Assembly: GCA_034189755.1 (NCBI GenBank) | Contig: JAXIHJ010000044.1 | Span: 1 to 7,910, forward strand | Source of the DNA: JAXIHJ01 sp034189755 | GTDB lineage: Bacteria > Planctomycetota > Phycisphaerae > SM23-33 | DNA: 7,910 bases | Reading direction: 5' to 3' | Part shown: positions 1-6,408 of the stretch, piece by piece | Position numbering within the stretch: the stretch's first letter is position 1 | How the letters are laid out: each line of letters begins with the position of its first letter | The notes under the pieces: generated by a model | Seen by the model: the letters and a program-made list of their open reading frames with translations, nothing else | Databases searched by the model: none | Told to the model about the DNA's origin: nothing | Program-made: the position numbers and the translations under genes

Positions 1-14
1 CAGGCCCTCTAGCC

Positions 15-56
15 GGGCTTAGTGTGCCAAAGGAGTGTAAAGTGAGTATTAAGCCC
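15..56. repeat. Weak inverted repeat downstream of arsC
   Basis: GGGCTTA (15-21) and TAAGCCC (50-56) form perfect 7-bp arms separated by 28 bases. The pair lies just past the arsC stop, where an operon terminator could sit. The loop is long, and no T-run follows the hairpin in the leftward direction, so it does not look like a standard intrinsic terminator. The other bases of 1-70 show no gene or clear signal. Confidence 0.25.
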
Positions 57-70
57 CCGTGAATTAAGCG

Positions 71-508
71 CTAAGACAGCAGCGTCTGCGGCAGTTTTTC
101 TATGAACGTTCGTATCTCGTCTCTGACCCGCCTGTAATGACTAAGGGCAAGTTGCTTGGTTTTTGCATCCTTCGCCAGTGCCGGCGGGTCGTCGAAGCCT
201 TTGTGAATGACCTTTGCCCGGCCCGGCAGCGTCGGGCAGGCTTCGCGGGCATGGCCGCAGACGGTTACGACGTAATCGAAATCTATCGCGTGTAGTTCGT
301 CGATGTGCTTGCAGCGGCATCCGGATATATCCACGCCGACTTCGGCCATGACCTCGACGGCCAGGGCGTCCAGCTCGCCTGAGCTGATGCCGGCGGAGTA
401 GGATTCAAAACTATCGGCCAGCAGCAGCCTGGCCCAGCCGGCCGCCATTTGGCTGCGACAGGAATTGCGCGTGCAGAGAAAGAGGATTTTCGCCTTCCTG
501 TTTTTCAC
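71..508 (-). CDS. arsC: Thioredoxin-type arsenate reductase (low-molecular-weight phosphatase fold)
   Basis: This 145-residue cytoplasmic protein is predicted to reduce arsenate to arsenite. Its P-loop is CTRNSCRS (residues 12-19), the CX5R signature of low-molecular-weight tyrosine phosphatases, with Cys12 as the nucleophile. Cys84 and Cys91 in VVTVCGHAREACP have the same seven-residue spacing as the redox relay cysteines of Staphylococcus ArsC. GFDDP (104-108) carries the likely general-acid aspartate. The relay pair favours reductase over plain phosphatase. Cys64 and Cys66 are additional cysteines. The start is GTG at 508, whose bases form a GTGA overlap with the phoU stop; a GAGG lies about 10 nt upstream. 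It is the last gene of the pst operon and probably shares its phosphate-starvation control. Family assignment is strong; arsenate as substrate is inferred from the cysteines. Confidence 0.9.
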   Translation of the reverse strand: MKNRKAKILFLCTRNSCRSQMAAGWARLLLADSFESYSAGISSGELDALAVEVMAEVGVDISGCRCKHIDELHAIDFDYVVTVCGHAREACPTLPGRAKVIHKGFDDPPALAKDAKTKQLALSHYRRVRDEIRTFIEKLPQTLLS

Positions 509-1179
509 GTCGAATCTGCCTCGAAAGCATCGGCATGACGCACGATGTCACCGGTCCGCAGGAAGATAATGTCCTCGGCGATGTTGGTGCACAGGTCGCC
601 GATTCGTTCAAGGGCTTTAGCCACGTTAATCAGGGTCATTGCGGCTTCGGCCCCTCCGATTTTCTGGTCTTCGGTGTCCAGGACGCTTCGGACGAATAAT
701 CTGTAAGCATCATCGACTTGGTCATCAAAGTTGATTACGGCCTGGATGCCGGTTGAGCCATTGGCGCGGAGCGACCGGACGGTCCGGCCAAGGATATCGG
801 TGGCAGTTGCGACAAGTGCATTGAACGAGTCGTACCTGCTGAAGTCGACGTCGTTTGCGACAATGTGTTTTACCCGCCTGCCGATGCTGGCTGCGAGATC
901 GGCGATGCGCTCCAGGTCGCTGTTGACCTTGATTACGGTGCAAATCGTCCGCAGGTCGACAGCCGCCGGCTGATAAAGGGCAAGCAGGCGGATGCACTCC
1001 TGCTCGATTTCCACCTCTTGCTGGTCGATTGTCGAGTCTTGCCGGTCCACCTTTCGCCCCGCCTCGGCGTCGCCGTCTTGCGCCGCCTGCAAGGCGTCTG
1101 CCAGGGCCTGTTCGACCCGCATACCCATCAGGTCAAGCCTAAGCAGCAGTTTTTCCAGGCGATCTTGAAGTTCAGCCAT
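505..1179 (-). CDS. phoU: Phosphate signalling protein PhoU
   Basis: This is a 224-residue all-helical protein of normal PhoU length with no membrane segment. It carries the two copies of the family's metal-binding E/DxxxD motif, one per three-helix bundle: NSDLERIAD (86-94) and KALERIGD (188-195). In known systems PhoU acts at the inner face of the membrane, connecting the PstSCAB transporter to the PhoR kinase and restraining phosphate uptake and Pho activation when phosphate is plentiful. Its position directly after pstB fits that role. The ATG at 1179 has a GGAG (complement of 1187-1190) 7 nt upstream, and 14 nt separate it from the pstB stop. Its TGA overlaps the GTG of arsC, which suggests coupled translation. 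The sequence looks intact. Confidence 0.95.
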   Translation of the reverse strand: MAELQDRLEKLLLRLDLMGMRVEQALADALQAAQDGDAEAGRKVDRQDSTIDQQEVEIEQECIRLLALYQPAAVDLRTICTVIKVNSDLERIADLAASIGRRVKHIVANDVDFSRYDSFNALVATATDILGRTVRSLRANGSTGIQAVINFDDQVDDAYRLFVRSVLDTEDQKIGGAEAAMTLINVAKALERIGDLCTNIAEDIIFLRTGDIVRHADAFEADST

Positions 1180-1193
1180 GTTCTCACTCCATA

Positions 1194-2042
1194 TCAGCCG
1201 AATCGGCCGGTAATGTAGTCCTCTGTCTGCCTGTTGACCGGATTTGTAAAAACATCACGTGTCAAGCCATACTCGATAAGGTCTCCCAGGCAGAAAAACG
1301 CGGTACGGTCCGAGACCCTGGCAGCCTGCTGCATGTTATGCGTAACGATTACGATTGTATAATCGCTTTTTAGTGTGCGGATTAACTGTTCAACCCTTCC
1401 GGTGGCGACGGGGTCCAGCGCCGAGCACGGTTCGTCCATAAGCAGCACCTTAGGCCCTGTCGCCAGCGCCCTTGCGATGCAAAGTCGCTGCTGTTGCCCG
1501 CCTGAAAGCGCCAGCGCCGAGCGCTTCAATTCGTCTTTCACCTCTTGCCACAGGGCTGCGTCTCGCAGGCATTTTTCCACAATGTCGTCAAGCCGGCTGC
1601 GCTTCCGGATGCCCTGAAGCCGGGGGCCATAGGAGATATTGTCGTAAACGCTCTTTGGAAAGGGGTTGGGCCTCTGGAAGACCATGCCTACCTGCTGACG
1701 CAGATTGACGAGGTTGATCTGCTTGCTGTAAACGTCCTGCCCGTTGACTGCGAGCATTCCGCTGGCTTGTGCGCCGGGAATCAGATCGTTCATTCGGTTG
1801 ATGCTGCGCAGGAAGGTGCTTTTGCCGCAGCCGCTGGGGCCTATAATGGCCGTCACCGCACACGGGTAGATGTCCATTGTAATATTGCGCACGCCGACCT
1901 TTTTGCCGTAATGTAGACAAAAATTCTCTGACGTTATTATCTGGTCGCAGCAGTCTTGTTGCCCATCGGCGACGGTGGGCTGCCTGTTTTCGACAATTAT
2001 CGGTTTGACATCGCTGATGCCGGTTTGATCCAAAGACGTCAT
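1194..2042 (-). CDS. pstB: Phosphate transporter ATP-binding protein PstB
   Basis: This ATPase powers the PstSCAB importer at the cytoplasmic face. From the ATG at 2042 it is 282 residues. It has Walker A GPSGCGKST (68-76), a Q-loop in MVFQRPNPFP (Gln123), signature LSGGQQQR (179-186), Walker B VLLMDEP (199-205) and an H-loop histidine (235) in VTHNMQQAA. The MVFQRPNPFP stretch and the C-terminal TEDYITGRFG ending are typical of PstB rather than other ABC ATPases. AAGGA (complement of 2050-2054) lies 7 nt before this ATG, which decides the start. An in-frame GTG at 2066 would add eight residues and overlap pstA, but its ribosome binding site is weaker. About 40 poorly conserved residues, with a Cys-Cys pair at 31-32, precede the ABC domain. 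All catalytic motifs are intact. Confidence 0.96.
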   Translation of the reverse strand: MTSLDQTGISDVKPIIVENRQPTVADGQQDCCDQIITSENFCLHYGKKVGVRNITMDIYPCAVTAIIGPSGCGKSTFLRSINRMNDLIPGAQASGMLAVNGQDVYSKQINLVNLRQQVGMVFQRPNPFPKSVYDNISYGPRLQGIRKRSRLDDIVEKCLRDAALWQEVKDELKRSALALSGGQQQRLCIARALATGPKVLLMDEPCSALDPVATGRVEQLIRTLKSDYTIVIVTHNMQQAARVSDRTAFFCLGDLIEYGLTRDVFTNPVNRQTEDYITGRFG

Positions 2043-2049
2043 GTGCTTT

Positions 2050-2054
2050 TCCTT
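2050..2054 (-). promoter_or_regulatory. pstB ribosome binding site
   Basis: On the minus strand AAGGA lies 7 nt before the ATG at 2042. It favours this ATG over the upstream GTG at 2066, which has only a GGAAG at a longer spacing. Confidence 0.55.
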
Positions 2055-2055
2055 G

Positions 2056-3693
2056 TCAGTGTCCACGCAGTTTCGCTTCCAGGCGTCGGCGAATGATAAT
2101 GGCCGTCAGGTTTAGTATCAGGACCAATACGATCAGTGTCATTACCATCCCGTACTGCTGATGCGGAACCATCGCGGCAAGACGGTCGCCGACAGCGATG
2201 TCGTAGCTGCCGTAGGATAATGTCCTGGTAGGCTGGGTGAGGCTTCTGGGAATCGGTCCCAGCGCCACTGCGGCAGTGAACAGTATCGGTGCGGTCTCGC
2301 CGGCGGCCCGGCTCATGCTTAATATAAGGCCGGTCAGTATGCCCGGCGCGGCAGCCGGCAGCGTAACGGTCATGAACGTCCGGAACTTCCCCGCCCCCAA
2401 TGCCAGCGACGCTTCCTTATATGAACGAGGCACGGCACGGATAGCCTCCTCCGCGGCGCGAATGAGCACCGGAAGAACCAGCACAGCCAGCGTCATCGCC
2501 CCGGCCAGTATGCTCGAACCCCTGGGCAGGCCGAGTCTGGGCTGAAGATACAACACGAAGAACGCCAGCCCGAAGAGGCCAAATACGATGCTGGGCACGC
2601 CGGCCAGCGTGTTGATGCACGTGCGAATGACACGTACGAACCGGCCCTCGCTGGTGCATTCGACCAGATACCCAGCCGCCGTTACGCCCAGCGGGATGGC
2701 AAATACCATCGAAAGCAGCGTCAGCAGCAGCGTGCCGAGTATCTCCGGCCCGACCCCGCCGAAAAAGTGCCCCGGTGTGCTGTCGTCGATGAAGTATCGC
2801 CAGTGAAACGTCCGCCGGGGACGCAGCATCCTGTGAAGATTCTGCTGCACCATCGGCAGCAGCGGCGCCAGCTCCGTGCCGGCGAATTGCTCGGCCCGCC
2901 TGGTGCGAACCTTCTTCAGAGGCTTGCCCGGACCCTGCGCAACCCACCGCTCCACCCACAAAAGGTTATCCAGCAAAAGTTGCGCTCGCCCCCAGCGGGT
3001 AGCGCCGTACTGAAACTGGGCCAAATCAGGCGTCGTCTCGTTCGGGCGAGGACCTAACAGCTCTCTGATAATTTTCTGAACTTCATCCAGCGCGCCGGCA
3101 TACTCCTGCCGGCGGGCCAGGTCTACCGTAGCGACTATCTGTCGGTACGCTCCAGCCAACTCGAAGAACCGCCGGGCTGCCGAGCCGGCAAGCCGCTCGT
3201 CGTCTGCCTGTGCCAGTATGTAATCGAGGTTTCGATTCGCCTCCTGAGCATTCGTCGTTTCGTATACCTCCAGCAGCCAGTTACGTAACCTCTTGCCGCC
3301 ATACTTCAGCGAAGATGCTTCCTCGGATGTGATTGCTCCGTTTTCGACCTTGTTGCGAAGTTGTGTTTTGAACTGCCTGTATGTGTGCCTGACCTGATCC
3401 TGGGCCTTGGTGGTATCGATCCCGGCTGCAAAGCGGTCGAGCAGGTCATATACCTTCCTGCGGGCCTGGGCGGTTTCGGCGAGCTCAGCTTCCAGCGATT
3501 CTCTTTTTCCTCGTCCATGCAGGTCGTACTGCATCCTGCGAAATTCAACCGTGCCACGAAACACTATCGCCCCGGCTCCGCGCCAAAGCAGCGGTCCCAA
3601 GACTAACACCAGCGCCACGGTCAGCAGCAGCACAGACAGGCCCGAAGCGGCCACGAAGATCTTGTCGCCAAAGAGCCGAAGACGCTTTCTCAT
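2056..3693 (-). CDS. pstA: Phosphate transporter permease PstA with a large periplasmic insertion
   Basis: This is one of the two membrane subunits of the phosphate importer. At 545 residues it is far longer than the usual 280-300. The first membrane segment is about residues 13-36. A charged, mostly helical stretch then runs to about 294. The normal permease core resumes at FFGGVGPEILGTLLLT (310-325). The cytoplasmic EAA loop that contacts PstB is at 426-452 (KEASLALGAG to LPAAAPGI), followed by SRAAGETAPILFTA (461-474). The last membrane segment is about 514-535. In ordinary PstA the loop after segment one faces the periplasm, so the inserted domain should too. The reading frame is continuous, so the insertion is not a frameshift artefact. 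The ATG at 3693 overlaps the pstC stop in an ATGA. The open frame extends upstream of this start but is out of frame with pstC, so I excluded that part. Confidence 0.94.
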   Translation of the reverse strand: MRKRLRLFGDKIFVAASGLSVLLLTVALVLVLGPLLWRGAGAIVFRGTVEFRRMQYDLHGRGKRESLEAELAETAQARRKVYDLLDRFAAGIDTTKAQDQVRHTYRQFKTQLRNKVENGAITSEEASSLKYGGKRLRNWLLEVYETTNAQEANRNLDYILAQADDERLAGSAARRFFELAGAYRQIVATVDLARRQEYAGALDEVQKIIRELLGPRPNETTPDLAQFQYGATRWGRAQLLLDNLLWVERWVAQGPGKPLKKVRTRRAEQFAGTELAPLLPMVQQNLHRMLRPRRTFHWRYFIDDSTPGHFFGGVGPEILGTLLLTLLSMVFAIPLGVTAAGYLVECTSEGRFVRVIRTCINTLAGVPSIVFGLFGLAFFVLYLQPRLGLPRGSSILAGAMTLAVLVLPVLIRAAEEAIRAVPRSYKEASLALGAGKFRTFMTVTLPAAAPGILTGLILSMSRAAGETAPILFTAAVALGPIPRSLTQPTRTLSYGSYDIAVGDRLAAMVPHQQYGMVMTLIVLVLILNLTAIIIRRRLEAKLRGH

Positions 3694-4670
3694 CGCAGGC
3701 CTCCCCTGGTGCGTTTGGCCCGCGAGAGAAAATACTCTCCGGTAAGGTTCAGTACGAAGGTAATCACCAGCAGCATGAAGCCCACGGCAAAGAGGCAGTG
3801 ATAGTGCGCCGAGCCTTTGGCGGTCTCGCCCATGTCGCCGGCGATTGTGGCGGTCATGGTCCGCACCGATTGTGTTATGTCCCACCAGGGCGATGGGACC
3901 CTGGCGGCATTGCCGGAGGCCATCCATACCACCATCGTCTCGCCGACAGCCCGCATCATGCCGAGAATGACAGCCGCAATGATGCCGCTGTGGGCCGCCG
4001 GTATGACGACCTTGATCAGCGTTTCGGCGCGCGTTGCCCCCAATGCGTAGGAACCTTCGCGCAATTCCCGTCCAACCGACGTCATCGCGTCCTCGGAGAT
4101 GCTGATAATCGTCGGGACAGCCATAATCGCCAGTATAACCGAGGCGTTCAGGGCATTGACGCCGGTTGGCAGGCCCAGGTTTTTCTGCATCCACGGCGCC
4201 AGAACCAGTACGGCAAAAAAGCCGTAAGCCACCGACGGAATAGCCGCCAGCAGTTCGATGATCGGCTTGATGACCTGTCGCACACCGAACGGGACGACGT
4301 CACTGAGAAACACTGCTGCAAGCAAGCCGGCCGGCACGGCGATAACCAGCGATCCTGCCGTTACGTAAATCGAACCCGCCAGCAGAGCCAGCGAGCCGAA
4401 CTCCGCCGGCTCGGCCGTGGGATACCAACTGGCGCTGCCCAGCAGTTTACCGAACCCGCTGCCGACAAGAAAAGGCCAGGCCTCCTTGGTGATGAAGACG
4501 AAAATGAGAATCACGGCCAGGACCGATGCGCACGTAATCGCCAGCAGCAGCGTTTTGCCCGCTGCTGCCGCAATATATCCCGCCAAATCCTCACCCGGAC
4601 TCAGCAGCAGCGGCCTGTCGAATTTGGACGTTGCCGCCGAGTCCGAGGTTTTTACGGTCCTGTCAGGCAT
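3690..4670 (-). CDS. pstC: Phosphate transporter permease PstC
   Basis: This 326-residue protein is the partner permease of PstA. A cytoplasmic tail of about 37 residues precedes membrane segment one (about 38-60). Further hydrophobic segments lie near 93-122, 138-160, 175-192, 228-250 and 291-312, giving the usual six. The EAA loop (204-230, REGSYALGAT to IPAAHSGI) is the PstB contact. MMRAVGETMVVWMASG (238-253) is a conserved PstC stretch, equivalent to the RAAGETAP region of PstA. The start is ATG at 4670, 17 nt after the pstS stop. I see no good Shine-Dalgarno sequence in front of it, so the exact start is less certain than for its neighbours, and translation may depend on coupling with pstS. 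Length and motifs are normal for the family. Confidence 0.95.
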   Translation of the reverse strand: MPDRTVKTSDSAATSKFDRPLLLSPGEDLAGYIAAAAGKTLLLAITCASVLAVILIFVFITKEAWPFLVGSGFGKLLGSASWYPTAEPAEFGSLALLAGSIYVTAGSLVIAVPAGLLAAVFLSDVVPFGVRQVIKPIIELLAAIPSVAYGFFAVLVLAPWMQKNLGLPTGVNALNASVILAIMAVPTIISISEDAMTSVGRELREGSYALGATRAETLIKVVIPAAHSGIIAAVILGMMRAVGETMVVWMASGNAARVPSPWWDITQSVRTMTATIAGDMGETAKGSAHYHCLFAVGFMLLVITFVLNLTGEYFLSRAKRTRGGLR

Positions 4671-4687
4671 TCTCTAAGAGGTCTCGG

Positions 4688-5539
4688 TTAGTAGTCGGTT
4701 ACCGGCACGAACCCTTTGGCCTCAACCACCTCCTGTCCCCTTTCAGTAAGGTGAAAAGTTACGAAGGCGTGAACCGCCGAGCCGAGTTTGGGATAGCCGT
4801 CGGTAAACATGAACAATGGCCGGCTTATCGGGTATGTGCCGGTGACGATTGTCTTGCGTGTCGGCATCACTCCGTCGATTTTCAGGGCCTTGACATTTTT
4901 GTCCACGAAGCCCAGCCCCACATAGGCGATAGCCCCGGCTGTGGTCTTGGCGCGGGCGTGGGCCTGCGGGTTGGAGTTGACGTACTCGACGCCTGCGTTC
5001 ATCTTCTGCTTTTGCATCAGGAGTTTGTGGAACGTCTCGTAAGTGCCGGAAGACGTATCCCGGCTGATGACGACGATCTTATTGTCCGCTCCGCCCAGTT
5101 GGCTCCAGTTGGAGATCTCGCCCTTGTAGATTTTGCGTACCTGATCACTGCTAAGTGCCCTGACCGGGTTTGACGGGTGCACGACCACGCACACACCGTC
5201 CATCGCCACAACGTGGGCAACCGGCATGACGCCTTTACTGACGGCCTTGGTAAATTCCTTGGCCTTCATGAAACGGCTCATAGTGGCGATGTCACATCGC
5301 CCGTCAATCAGTGCCGCTGCCCCGTCGCCGCTTCCGGTTTTCTTGACCGTGATGCTTACGTTCTTGTACTTTCTGCCGAACACCTCGGCGAAAGCGTCGG
5401 CAATCGGCCCAACCGTCGTTGAGCCTTCGATCTGCAATTTTGTTTTTTCCTGCGCCGCCGACTTGGCGGCCCCACATGAAACTACGCACAAAGCCGTTGC
5501 CACAACCAAGTGCACCATCTTTTGCCGTTGCATCTTCAT
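4688..5539 (-). CDS. pstS: Phosphate-binding protein PstS
   Basis: This is the exported protein that captures phosphate and delivers it to PstC and PstA. It has 283 residues from the ATG at 5539, a member of the shorter PstS class. The N-terminus has basic residues (Lys2, Arg5, Lys7), then a hydrophobic core (9-20) ending in VVSC (19-22). That motif fits a lipobox with Cys22 as lipidation site; signal peptidase I cleavage near 29-30 is the alternative. Ligand-site motifs are EGSTTVGP (38-45), KKTGSGDGAAAL (66-77) and SRDTSSGTYETF (159-170), where Arg160 and Ser/Gly/Thr164-166 should contact phosphate. The start was chosen because AAGGAG lies 7 nt upstream. An in-frame ATG at 5587 would add 16 residues that spoil the signal peptide. 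As first gene of the operon it is likely under the adjacent Pho box. Confidence 0.96.
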   Translation of the reverse strand: MKMQRQKMVHLVVATALCVVSCGAAKSAAQEKTKLQIEGSTTVGPIADAFAEVFGRKYKNVSITVKKTGSGDGAAALIDGRCDIATMSRFMKAKEFTKAVSKGVMPVAHVVAMDGVCVVVHPSNPVRALSSDQVRKIYKGEISNWSQLGGADNKIVVISRDTSSGTYETFHKLLMQKQKMNAGVEYVNSNPQAHARAKTTAGAIAYVGLGFVDKNVKALKIDGVMPTRKTIVTGTYPISRPLFMFTDGYPKLGSAVHAFVTFHLTERGQEVVEAKGFVPVTDY

Positions 5540-5546
5540 CTTGAGT

Positions 5547-5552
5547 CTCCTT
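5547..5552 (-). promoter_or_regulatory. pstS ribosome binding site
   Basis: On the minus strand AAGGAG lies 7 nt before the ATG at 5539. It is the strongest ribosome binding site in the window, fitting a binding protein made in excess over its permease. It decides the pstS start. Confidence 0.8.
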
Positions 5553-5563
5553 ACTGAAATACA

Positions 5564-5575
5564 TGGAATTTTCCA
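5564..5575. repeat. Short dyad in the pstS leader region
   Basis: TGGAA (5564-5568) and TTCCA (5571-5575) form perfect 5-bp arms around two bases. The dyad lies between the candidate Pho box and the pstS ribosome binding site. It may be chance; no function is assigned. Confidence 0.2.
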
Positions 5576-5595
5576 ATCCGACCGCAACTGTATTG

Positions 5596-5613
5596 TGTGC
5601 TGAAAATGTTAAG
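5596..5613 (-). promoter_or_regulatory. Candidate Pho box upstream of pstS
   Basis: On the minus strand CTTAACA, TTTT and CAGCACA form two imperfect 7-base repeats around a 4-base AT spacer, the 7-4-7 layout of PhoB sites. The first copy also contains TTAACA, the repeat unit known for Bacillus PhoP. The site ends 56 nt before the pstS start codon, a reasonable distance for an activator. The second copy is poor, and I could not find a convincing -10 hexamer at the expected distance, so this rests on layout and context. Confidence 0.4.
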
Positions 5614-5660
5614 TCCGTATTTTCAAAGTGCTAATGTTGCGCTAAGGCGTGTCAGGGCGG

Positions 5661-5690
5661 TTGCGGTGGAATTGCCCGGCCTGTTAGAAT
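5661..5690 (+). promoter_or_regulatory. Candidate phoB promoter
   Basis: TAGAAT (5685-5690) matches the sigma-70 -10 consensus at five of six positions. TTGCGG (5661-5666) is a weak -35 with an 18-bp spacer. The predicted start near 5697 leaves a leader of about 10 nt before the phoB ATG. No Shine-Dalgarno sequence precedes that ATG, which fits a nearly leaderless message. Only the -10 is a good match. Confidence 0.35.
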
Positions 5691-5699
5691 CATTGTTAA
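5682..5699. repeat. Direct TGTTA repeats over the phoB start region
   Basis: TGTTAG (5682-5687) and TGTTAA (5694-5699) are direct repeats with a 12-base period. Read on the minus strand they are CTAACA and TTAACA, like the first half of the candidate Pho box at 5607-5612. They overlap the predicted phoB -10 and end 7 nt before its ATG, where a bound regulator would hinder rather than help transcription of phoB. Confidence 0.35.
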
Positions 5700-5706
5700 C
5701 AGCGAA

Positions 5707-6408
5707 ATGCCTAAAAAACGAATCATCATCGTTGAGGACGAGCCTGACATGGCCGAGTTGGTGGCCATGAAGCTCCGCGGTGAGGGATACGACGTCGAGA
5801 CGGTCGACGACGGGGCCGAGGCCCTGGAGATAATCCGCTGCTCGCCGCCGGACCTGGTGCTGCTTGACCTTATGCTGCCGGGGATGCCGGGTACAGAAGT
5901 AGCAACGAAACTTCGCAACGACGCCCGCACCAGCGGCGTGCCCATAATCATGTTGACGGCCAGGAGCGAAGAAGGCGACATAGTCGCAGGGCTGCACCTC
6001 GGGGCGGACGATTACATAACCAAGCCCTTCAGCATGTCGGTGCTTGTCGCCCGCATATCAGCCGTGCTGCGAAGGAGTCGGGATATCACTGCAACACGCG
6101 GTAAGGTGCTGGAAGTCGGCCCGATGAGAATAGACGTCGAACGCCACCTAGTGGAGGTCGGCGGCAAGGCTGTGGCGCTGACGCTGACGGAGTTTCGCCT
6201 GCTGGTGGCGATTGTCTCAGCCAAAGGGCGAGTGCTGGACCGCAATCAACTGATGGATCAGGCGCTGGGAATGGACGCGGTGGTTACGGATCGCACCATT
6301 GACGTTCACCTGACCGCGTTGCGGAAGAAACTGGGCAAGGCCCGTAAATATATCCAGACCGTTCGCGGACTGGGATACAAACTGGCGGATGAAAATGATA
6401 CGGCATAG
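5707..6408 (+). CDS. phoB: Phosphate regulon response regulator PhoB (OmpR family)
   Basis: This 233-residue transcription factor has two domains. The receiver domain (about 3-122) has the acidic pair Glu10/Asp11, phospho-acceptor Asp54 in LVLLDLMLPGMPG, switch Thr84 and Lys106 in the KPF motif. The winged-helix DNA-binding domain (about 130-228) includes the recognition region VTDRTIDVHLTALRKKLG (193-210) and the wing RGLGYK (220-225). When phosphorylated by PhoR it should bind Pho boxes and activate the divergent pst operon. Its place next to phoR and pst supports PhoB (PhoP in Gram-positives) over other OmpR-type regulators. ATG 5707 is the first plausible start: there is an in-frame stop at 5632-5634 and no better start between. 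It has no clear ribosome binding site. Its 3' end overlaps phoR by 14 bp. Confidence 0.93.
   Translation: MPKKRIIIVEDEPDMAELVAMKLRGEGYDVETVDDGAEALEIIRCSPPDLVLLDLMLPGMPGTEVATKLRNDARTSGVPIIMLTARSEEGDIVAGLHLGADDYITKPFSMSVLVARISAVLRRSRDITATRGKVLEVGPMRIDVERHLVEVGGKAVALTLTEFRLLVAIVSAKGRVLDRNQLMDQALGMDAVVTDRTIDVHLTALRKKLGKARKYIQTVRGLGYKLADENDTA

Noticed and set aside
2043..2066. GTG start for pstB at 2066, overlapping the pstA end
   Set aside because: It is possible, but the ATG at 2042 has a better placed AAGGA. The eight extra residues show no conservation that I recognise.
3694..4194. Upstream extension of the pstA reading frame, which would make a 712-residue protein
   Set aside because: The extra 167 residues lie out of frame inside pstC and read as arginine- and histidine-rich shadow sequence with no membrane segment. 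The ATG at 3693, overlapping the pstC stop, is the natural start.
3631..4612. Repeated CAGCAGCAG runs on the plus strand
   Set aside because: They are strings of the leucine codon CTG in membrane segments of PstA and PstC on the other strand, not a repeat element.
3798..4691. Plus-strand open frame of 297 codons opposite pstC
   Set aside because: Its product is low-complexity, rich in Arg, Gln and His, and matches no family. It lies antisense to a clearly conserved permease gene.
5540..5587. Upstream ATG for pstS at 5587, adding 16 residues
   Set aside because: The ATG at 5539 has AAGGAG 7 nt upstream and gives a clean signal peptide; the longer form places charged residues before it.
5623..5997. 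Overlapping minus-strand open frames opposite the start of phoB
   Set aside because: They cross the control region and lie antisense to the receiver domain; the translations look like shadow sequence.
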